Part shown: piece by piece, positions 1-5,501 of the stretch
Numbering within the stretch: the first letter of the stretch is position 1
How the letters are laid out: every line of letters begins with the position of its first letter
Assembly: GCA_002432565.1 (NCBI GenBank)
Contig: DJFP01000315.1
Location: 7,988 to 13,488, forward strand
Length of the DNA stretch: 5,501 nucleotides
Direction of reading: 5' to 3'
Source: Flavobacteriales bacterium UBA5869
Lineage (GTDB): Bacteria > Bacteroidota > Bacteroidia > Flavobacteriales_D > Crocinitomicaceae
The notes under the pieces: generated by a model
Databases searched by the model: none
What the model saw: the letters and a program-made list of their open reading frames with translations, nothing else
What the model was told of the DNA's origin: nothing
Position numbers and translations under genes: made by a program

Positions 1-1385
1 TTCATCTGCGCGGCAATCAGGTTTTGTTCCGAACTGAGCACATCCGTGTAATTGGTTTCGCTGCGGTTGCTCAGTAATTCCTGCGTATTCTCAACTGCTG
101 TAGCAAGAGACTCGATCTGCTGTTTGCGAATACGTTCTCTTTCCGTTGCATTCTGGTATTCATAAAGCGCGTTTGAGACTTCCATCCCACTTCGCAAAAT
201 CACATCCTGGTAATTGTAGAATGCAATCTGCTGTTCCGCCTTCGCTGTTCTCAAACGCGCCTTGTTCTGACCTCTGTTAAAAATTGGCTGGGTTAAACCG
301 CCTATGATGTTATAGAATATAGACTGACTGAATAAATCCTGGATTTTAAAACTTGCAAATCCTCCGTTTGCAGTTAATGTCAGCGAAGGATAAAAATAGG
401 TTTTTGCCACGTTCGTATTTTCAAAAGCAGCAACGAAAGAATATTCCGCAGCCTGTACATCCGGGCGGTTCTTTAGCAATTGAGAGGAAACTCCCAAACG
501 CAGATCGGTGTAAATCACTTGTTCTTCCAAAGCTCCGCGGGTAATTTTTTCCGGACCACGTGCCAAAAGGTAATTCATCCGGTTTTCTGCCTGCCAGATC
601 TGGTTTTGCAGTTCCGGAACCATGACTTCCGCAGCATATTGGTTTGCCTGGCTCTGCAACACTTCGGCACTGGTCACTTTCCCTGATTCCTGCAAAGCAG
701 TGAGTGTTTCCACTTCTTTTTTGCGTAACTCAATGGTTTCCAGTGTGATTTTCAACTGTTGATCGAAAGCCAGCAGGGTGTAATATGTATTGGCAATATC
801 TGCGATCAACTGAGTCTGGACAGCACGTTTCGACGCATCACTTTGCAGCATTCCTGCAATTGCACCACGCTTTGTGCTTCGCAATTTCCCCCAAATATCC
901 GCTTCCCAGGAAGTGCCCAACTGAATGCGGTTGGTATGTGTTGTGAGCTTTAACAATCCCGGAGGAGCGTTCACTGCTCTGTCAGACTGCTTGGCGTCTG
1001 TGGATGTGATATCTAATTGCAAACTGGGCAAAAAGGCCATTTTGCTTTGTTTCAGGTAAGCCTGACTGATAGTGATCCGTTCAACGGCCTGTTTCAGGTT
1101 CAGGTTATTTGCCAGTCCTTTTTCAATCAGGTCCTGCAAAACCGGATCCGAGAATAGTTTTTTCCATTCCAGGTCAGCCAATGAGGTCGTATCCACCGAA
1201 GTGTTCTCCCGGTACAAATTCGATGCATTCATATCCGGTCGCTCATAACGCGTGGTCACACAACTTGAAACAAGAAGGATTCCTGCGAATAAAACGGTAT
1301 TTATTTTCCATGTCATTTTCGCACTAACGCTTGTCTTGACATTGTCTTCAAAAGCTTTGCTTTTTCTTTTCATGAATTGATTCAT
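1..1385 (-). CDS. Outer-membrane efflux channel lipoprotein, TolC/NodT (OMF) family; 3' end cut by window edge
   Basis: This is the outer-membrane exit duct of the pump, expected to work as a trimer whose alpha-helical barrel meets the adaptor. The frame is open for 461 codons to the window edge with no stop. Family marks seen, numbered from the first ATG: a lipobox LVSSC with Cys42; the start of the first OEP repeat, with LEWKKLFSDPVLQDLI at 72-87 and ANNLNLKQAVE at 92-102; WEADIWGKLRS at 160-170; YPSLTLTANGGF at 332-343; LTQPIFNRGQNKARL at 364-378; and the C-terminal SETNYTDVLSSEQNLIAAQ at 442-460. These give two OEP repeats of about 200 residues each. NodT-type proteins usually end shortly after the last motif, so probably only about 10-25 residues are missing. 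In-frame ATGs lie at 1385, 1373 and 1316. I give the outermost, 1 base after the transporter stop, but the 1316 start yields a classic 19-residue lipoprotein signal and may be the true one. Family assignment is secure; the start is not. Confidence 0.93.
   Translation of the reverse strand, partial: MNQFMKRKSKAFEDNVKTSVSAKMTWKINTVLFAGILLVSSCVTTRYERPDMNASNLYRENTSVDTTSLADLEWKKLFSDPVLQDLIEKGLANNLNLKQAVERITISQAYLKQSKMAFLPSLQLDITSTDAKQSDRAVNAPPGLLKLTTHTNRIQLGTSWEADIWGKLRSTKRGAIAGMLQSDASKRAVQTQLIADIANTYYTLLAFDQQLKITLETIELRKKEVETLTALQESGKVTSAEVLQSQANQYAAEVMVPELQNQIWQAENRMNYLLARGPEKITRGALEEQVIYTDLRLGVSSQLLKNRPDVQAAEYSFVAAFENTNVAKTYFYPSLTLTANGGFASFKIQDLFSQSIFYNIIGGLTQPIFNRGQNKARLRTAKAEQQIAFYNYQDVILRSGMEVSNALYEYQNATERERIRKQQIESLATAVENTQELLSNRSETNYTDVLSSEQNLIAAQM
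1260..1316 (-). other. Lipoprotein signal peptide and lipobox of the outer-membrane channel
   Basis: If translation starts at the ATG ending at 1316, the first 19 residues are MTWKINTVLFAGILLVSSC: a short N-region with one Lys, a hydrophobic core and a lipobox V-S-S-C. Signal peptidase II would cut before the Cys, whose codon is TGT on the minus strand at 1262-1260, and the Cys would be lipidated. NodT-type channels are commonly lipid-anchored in this way. With the upstream ATGs (1385 or 1373) the same signal would carry 19-23 extra N-terminal residues, including the basic run KRKSK, which is long for a lipoprotein signal. Both the 1385 and 1316 starts are preceded by AAA; none has a clear Shine-Dalgarno sequence. 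Confidence 0.75.
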
Positions 1386-1386
1386 T

Positions 1387-4300
1387 TTAGTGTGTGATTG
1401 CTTCATCGGCTTCCGTATCCTCGTCCTGCTTTGGTCTTATTCTTTCCTGCAAACTCTGGAATACCATGAATAAAATCGGGATTACCAGGACTCCGAAAAT
1501 GGTCCCTACAAACATTCCGCCGACAGCCCCCGTTCCGATGGAAGTATGCCCCGCGGCCCCAACTCCGGTTGAAAGCATCAGTGGCAATAAACCGAAAATG
1601 AAAGCGAATGAGGTCATTAAAATCGGGCGGAGACGTGCAGTTGCACCGCTTACGGCAGCATCCACAATGCTCATTCCGTTCTTTCTGCGCTCAACCGCAT
1701 ACTCTACGATCAGGATGGCATTTTTAGCCAATAGACCAACCAGCATCACAATGGTGATTTGCGTATAAATATTGTTATCCACCTCAAAGATCTTATCGAA
1801 AATAAACACCCCGGACAGACCAATCGGAAGCGAGATCAGAACAGCAAGCGGCAGGATGTAACTTTCATACTGTGCACACAGCAGGAAGTAAACAAACACC
1901 ACCACCAGCAAGAAGATAAACAGCGTTTGGTTCCCGCCCGCGCTTTCTTCCCTTGTCAAACCGGAATATTCAAAAGAGTATCCGGCCGGCAAACTTGTTT
2001 GAGCCACTTCTTCGATTGCTTTCATGGCATCTCCGGAACTGTACCCTTTGTTCGGAACACCGGTTACCGCAATTGCTGTGAACAAGTTAAAGCGTGAGAT
2101 CACCTGCGGACCATACACCTGTTTCATGGTAATGAATTCAGAGATCGGTGCCATTTCTCCGTCAGCGTTTCGCACATAGATCGAATTCAAACTTTGGAGG
2201 TTCTTTCTGCTTCCCGGTTCTGCCTGGTAAATGACGCGGTACTGCTTTCCGAACTTATTGAAGTTGGAAGCATAAACTCCTCCGTAATATCCCTGCAATA
2301 CACTCATCACATCACTCATGGTCATGCCAGCCTGTTTGATTTTGGGCACGTTGACATCAATTTGGTATTGCGGGAAATTCGGGTTGAACGAAGTCGCTGC
2401 GTACTGGATTTCCGGTCTTTGAGCCAAAGCTCCGAGGAAATTTTGAGCAACGGCATTAAACTCATTGATATCTCCACCCGATTTATCCTGTAGCTGGAAT
2501 TCAAATCCGGCGGTATTACCAAATCCCTGGATAGTTGGTGGTGAGAAGAAAATGATCTTCGCATCTTTGATGTGCGCGGTTTTCTTAAACAATTCTTCAA
2601 TCACCGTTTTCACATCACGGTCACGTTCGTTCCACAATTTCATACGAGCAAGCACCATTCCGTAAGAACTTCCGGCACCCGAAATAATGGAGCGGCCAAC
2701 CACACGCAGGGTGAATTTTGTTTCGGGTACCGAGCGCACAATATTGTCGATTTCCGTCAGTACTTCTTCCGTACGTTCCTGGGAAGTCCCCGGAGCCAGG
2801 GTGATATCGGAGAAAATAGTTCCCATGTCTTCCGCCGGAACAAATCCTTTCGGAGTGGTTTTCATTCCCCAAACCAACAAGCCTGTGAAGATTAACAGGA
2901 TCGCGACAACCATCCATTTTTTTCTTCCCAGGAAGGAAACCGAACGTTTGTAACGGTTGGTCATTTTCCCGAATGAAGTATTGAAGGCTACGTTGAAGCG
3001 CTGCATAAATGACTTTTTCTTTCCGTGATCGTCTTTGTGCGGCTTCAGGAGCAAAGCACATAAAGCCGGACTCAGGGTCAGGGCATTTACGGCTGAAAGA
3101 ATAATGGAAATGGCTAGTGTCAACCCGAATTGTTTGTAAAAAACGCCAGTAGATCCTTGAATAAAGCTTACCGGGATGAACACTGCTGCCATGACCAATG
3201 TGATAGAAACGATTGCGCCGGTGATCTCGTCCATGGCGTCAATGGTTGCTTTTTTGGAAGATTTGTACCCTTCGTCGAGTTTTGCGTGAACTGCTTCTAC
3301 GACTACGATCGCGTCATCCACTACAATACCGATCGCCAGTACCAATGCAAACAAGGTCAACAAGTTAATACTGAAACCGAAGAGATTCAGGAAGAAGAAT
3401 GTACCGATAATTGCTACCGGAACACTGATTGCCGGGATTAATGTGGATCGGAAATCCTGTAAGAACAGGAAAACCACAAGGAACACCAATATAAATGCTT
3501 CGATCAGTGTATGAAATACTTTTTCGATGGATGCATCCAGGAAATCGTTCACGTTTACGATCGTGGTATATTTTACTCCTTTCGGGAAAGATGCCTGCGC
3601 ATCATCCAATACTTTCAAGGTTCCTTCGATAACTTCCTGGGCGTTGGAACCAGCCGTTTGGTTCACCGCCACTCCCAAACCGAATTTCCCGTTCACACGA
3701 ACCGAACTCGCATAACTCTGAGCTCCCAATTCGATGCGGGCAACATCTTTCAAACGCAAAACTTCACCACCTTCACCCACACGGATAACGATATCGCTGA
3801 ATTCCGTTTCTTCTTTCAAACGGCCTTTGTACTTGATGGTATACTGATAGCTCTGGTCGCCCTGCTCACCAAATTGTCCCGGTGCCGCCTCGATATTCTG
3901 TTCCGCCAATGCTTTATTGATGTCATCCGGAACGAGACCATAACTTGCCATTACATCCGGCTTCAGCCAAATACGCATGGAATAATCCATCAAACCGAAA
4001 GCTGTTGCATCCCCAACTCCTTTGATACGCTTGATCTGAGGGATCAGGTTGATGTTTGCATAGTTCTGCAGGAATGTCTGGTCGTAGGTGGAATCCTCAC
4101 TATATAAATTAAAGATCAATAAGTTACTCGCCTGACGTTTGGTTGTTACAACCCCCGCGCGGTTTACTTCGGCAGGAAGCAAACTTGTTGCACGGGAAAC
4201 ACGATTTTGGACGTTTACCGCCGCTAAGTCCGGGTTTGTTCCCAGTTTAAAATAAACCGTAATGGTTGCCGTTCCGTCGTTTCCGGCGGTAGAAGTCATA

Positions 4301-4530
4301 TAGGTCATATCTTCTACCCCGTTAATCTGTTCTTCCAGCGGGATAACCACATTGTTAAGCACCACATCAGCGTTTGCTCCCTGGTAGGAAGCAGAAACCT
4401 GAACGGTCGGAGGTGCGATATCCGGATATTGGGAAACCGGAATGGCTACGAGGCCGAGAATTCCGAGAATCACGATCAATATCGAGATCACCGTAGATAA
4501 TACGGGTTTTTCTATGAATTTCTTAAACAT
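1387..4530 (-). CDS. RND multidrug efflux transporter, inner-membrane subunit (AcrB/MexB-like, HAE1 family), complete
   Basis: This is the proton-driven pump subunit, expected to work as a homotrimer in the inner membrane. Its 1047 aa match the usual HAE1 length of about 1030-1050. The N-terminus MFKKFIEKPVLSTVISILIV is typical, with TM1 at about 10-30. A first periplasmic loop runs to about 335, TM2-TM6 span about 337-492, TM7 is near 530-546, a second periplasmic loop covers about 550-865, and TM8-TM12 span about 868-1024. The proton-relay residues are present: Asp405-Asp406 in GIVVDDAIVVVEA (TM4), Lys936 in GLLAKNAILIVEYA (TM10), and Arg966 and Thr973 in ARLRPILMTS (TM11). Other family marks are PVSQYPDIAPP (31-41), QNIEAAPGQFGE (211-222), GFVPAEDMG (552-560), FEFQL (676-680) and the docking-domain stretch GGVYASNFNKFGKQYRVIYQ (750-769). 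The C-terminal tail is short and acidic. It follows the adaptor gene by 38 bases and precedes the channel gene by 1 base, so co-transcription is very likely. Multidrug export is the family role; the actual substrate is unknown. Confidence 0.97.
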   Translation of the reverse strand: MFKKFIEKPVLSTVISILIVILGILGLVAIPVSQYPDIAPPTVQVSASYQGANADVVLNNVVIPLEEQINGVEDMTYMTSTAGNDGTATITVYFKLGTNPDLAAVNVQNRVSRATSLLPAEVNRAGVVTTKRQASNLLIFNLYSEDSTYDQTFLQNYANINLIPQIKRIKGVGDATAFGLMDYSMRIWLKPDVMASYGLVPDDINKALAEQNIEAAPGQFGEQGDQSYQYTIKYKGRLKEETEFSDIVIRVGEGGEVLRLKDVARIELGAQSYASSVRVNGKFGLGVAVNQTAGSNAQEVIEGTLKVLDDAQASFPKGVKYTTIVNVNDFLDASIEKVFHTLIEAFILVFLVVFLFLQDFRSTLIPAISVPVAIIGTFFFLNLFGFSINLLTLFALVLAIGIVVDDAIVVVEAVHAKLDEGYKSSKKATIDAMDEITGAIVSITLVMAAVFIPVSFIQGSTGVFYKQFGLTLAISIILSAVNALTLSPALCALLLKPHKDDHGKKKSFMQRFNVAFNTSFGKMTNRYKRSVSFLGRKKWMVVAILLIFTGLLVWGMKTTPKGFVPAEDMGTIFSDITLAPGTSQERTEEVLTEIDNIVRSVPETKFTLRVVGRSIISGAGSSYGMVLARMKLWNERDRDVKTVIEELFKKTAHIKDAKIIFFSPPTIQGFGNTAGFEFQLQDKSGGDINEFNAVAQNFLGALAQRPEIQYAATSFNPNFPQYQIDVNVPKIKQAGMTMSDVMSVLQGYYGGVYASNFNKFGKQYRVIYQAEPGSRKNLQSLNSIYVRNADGEMAPISEFITMKQVYGPQVISRFNLFTAIAVTGVPNKGYSSGDAMKAIEEVAQTSLPAGYSFEYSGLTREESAGGNQTLFIFLLVVVFVYFLLCAQYESYILPLAVLISLPIGLSGVFIFDKIFEVDNNIYTQITIVMLVGLLAKNAILIVEYAVERRKNGMSIVDAAVSGATARLRPILMTSFAFIFGLLPLMLSTGVGAAGHTSIGTGAVGGMFVGTIFGVLVIPILFMVFQSLQERIRPKQDEDTEADEAITH

Positions 4531-4568
4531 AATTCGTACTTAAAAATTGGATAACTGTTTGACGAATG
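4531..4568 (-). other. Short spacer between adaptor and transporter genes, with a weak inverted repeat
   Basis: These 38 bases separate the adaptor stop (TAA at 4571-4569) from the transporter ATG (4530-4528). The strand read by the genes is A/T-rich and has no recognisable Shine-Dalgarno sequence before the ATG, as is common in Bacteroidota. The 6-base arms ATTCGT (4532-4537) and ACGAAT (4562-4567) are inverted copies with 24 bases between them. This could be a weak hairpin or chance. There is no GC-rich stem followed by a T run, so it does not look like an intrinsic terminator. Confidence 0.5.
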
Positions 4569-5501
4569 TTATTGCTGATTCAATGCTGCATAAATGGTTT
4601 TCGGATCAGCTTTTACGGGCTTGATCTTCATTCCGTCTTTCAGGAACTGGATACCTTCCAGAACGATGGAGTCTTTCGGTTTTACGCCTTTCGTGACGAT
4701 GTAGAAATGTCCGCTCGTTGCTTCCATCACCTCCACATTGGTCATACTGATCGTTCCATTTTTCCCTACTTTGTAGACAAATTTCTTTCCTTGTATATCT
4801 GCAACTGCACGCTGTGGAATGAGGTAACCGTTTGAAATTTCCTGCGGAATACGGACTTGAGCACTCCCTCCGCTTCGCAATAAATTCAGGTTATTGGAAA
4901 AAGTTGCACGAATTCTTGCAGACCCGGTCTGTTGATTGATCAATCCGTTGACAGAGCCTATCGTTCCTTTATCCGGGTACAATGAACCATCTGAGAGAAC
5001 CAATGAAACGGACGGCATGTTGGCAATTTTTGTTTTGATATCCGTCCCTTTCGTGTTGCGGATAAATTCCAATAACTGTTTCTCATTCATGGAGAAATAA
5101 GCATAAACCTTAGAAATATTCGAGACCGTCGTCAAGGGCTTGGTCATATTGCCTGAAACCAGGCTCCCCGATTTGAAAGCCAGACTTCCTATCACACCGT
5201 CGACCGGGCTGGAAATACGCGTATAACCCAGGTTCACATTCGCATTTACCAGGTTCGCTTCTGCCTGCGCCAATTCTGCAAGACGTGTCTGCAAAGTCAG
5301 ATCTGCTTCCTGCAATTCGTATTTATTCACGATGTTCTTCTCCACCAATGATTTGGTTTTCTGAACCTGTAAACGGGCAACACTGACACCTGCTTCAGCA
5401 CTTTTCACAGCTGCTCTTGCCGTACGTACCAATTGTTCGTATTGTGGTGCTGAAATGGTAAATAACAATTGTCCTTTCTTGACAAACTCGCCTTCATCTA
5501 C
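4569..5501 (-). CDS. Periplasmic adaptor (membrane fusion protein) of the RND pump, AcrA/HlyD family; 5' end cut by window edge
   Basis: This protein joins the inner-membrane transporter to the outer-membrane channel and stabilises the complex in the periplasm. The window holds the last 310 residues. The frame stays open to the edge, and the first visible codons, VDEGEFVKKGQLLFTI, are the end of the first lipoyl half-motif, so the start lies outside. A TTG near 5468 could be taken for a start but encodes a Leu inside this motif. Domains, numbered from the edge: lipoyl half 1 at 1-17; an alpha-helical hairpin at about 20-90, rich in Ala, Gln, Glu and Leu; lipoyl half 2 at about 91-125 with LGYTRISSPVDGVIG; a beta-barrel at about 135-220 containing INQQTGSARIRATFSN (188-203); and a membrane-proximal domain at about 225-295. 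AcrA-type adaptors are about 370-400 aa, so roughly 60-80 residues, including the signal peptide, are missing. Its position just upstream of the RND gene fits this role. Confidence 0.95.
   Translation of the reverse strand, partial: VDEGEFVKKGQLLFTISAPQYEQLVRTARAAVKSAEAGVSVARLQVQKTKSLVEKNIVNKYELQEADLTLQTRLAELAQAEANLVNANVNLGYTRISSPVDGVIGSLAFKSGSLVSGNMTKPLTTVSNISKVYAYFSMNEKQLLEFIRNTKGTDIKTKIANMPSVSLVLSDGSLYPDKGTIGSVNGLINQQTGSARIRATFSNNLNLLRSGGSAQVRIPQEISNGYLIPQRAVADIQGKKFVYKVGKNGTISMTNVEVMEATSGHFYIVTKGVKPKDSIVLEGIQFLKDGMKIKPVKADPKTIYAALNQQ

Noticed and set aside
353..1327. Several 60-72-codon plus-strand open frames over the channel gene
   Set aside because: All lie opposite the continuous minus-strand frame that carries OMF family motifs throughout. 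Their translations are low-information and lack start-site support.
2322..3061. Two minus-strand open frames (92 and 146 codons) in another frame within the transporter gene
   Set aside because: They overlap the intact transporter frame on the same strand. The transporter reads through without a break, so they are not fragments of a frameshifted gene.
3511..4107. A 198-codon open frame on the plus strand, inside the transporter gene
   Set aside because: It is exactly antisense to a well-supported, motif-rich part of the RND transporter, and its translation shows no recognisable domain. It is best explained as a shadow of the transporter's codon usage.
5466..5468. TTG as a possible start codon for the adaptor
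   Set aside because: The frame is open upstream to the window edge, and the upstream residues VDEGEFVKKGQ belong to the conserved lipoyl motif, so this codon is an internal Leu.
1..5501. Possible CRISPR array, mobile element, tRNA or novel defence system
   Set aside because: No spaced direct repeats, terminal inverted repeats, transposase or integrase motifs, or tRNA-like cloverleaf were seen. Nearly every base is accounted for by the three efflux genes.

Overview
The window lies entirely inside one operon on the minus strand that encodes a tripartite RND (resistance-nodulation-division) efflux pump. Read in the direction of transcription, from high to low coordinates, it holds the periplasmic adaptor (membrane fusion protein), the inner-membrane RND transporter and the outer-membrane channel lipoprotein. 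The adaptor lacks its N-terminus, which lies beyond base 5501. The transporter is complete at 1047 aa. The channel lacks only its last residues, which lie beyond base 1.

The layout is compact. The adaptor stop codon and the transporter start are 38 bases apart. The transporter stop and the first possible channel start are 1 base apart. No gene is visible on the plus strand; the open frames there are antisense shadows of these three genes. No promoter, terminator, tRNA, rRNA, CRISPR array or mobile element was recognised. The operon's promoter, any regulator and its terminator would be outside the window.

Together the three products would form a trans-envelope machine. The transporter uses the proton gradient to pick up substrates from the periplasm or outer leaflet of the inner membrane. 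The adaptor bridges it to the channel, and the channel passes the substrate across the outer membrane. The transporter's proton-relay residues are all present, so it looks functional. The substrate cannot be read from sequence.

The source is a Gram-negative (diderm) bacterium. The adaptor-transporter-channel order, the lack of clear Shine-Dalgarno sequences with A-rich stretches before the starts, and the general look of the proteins suggest Bacteroidota. This is an inference; I do not assign a genus. The region reads as an ordinary chromosomal-type efflux locus, and I found no convincing sign of a previously undescribed system.
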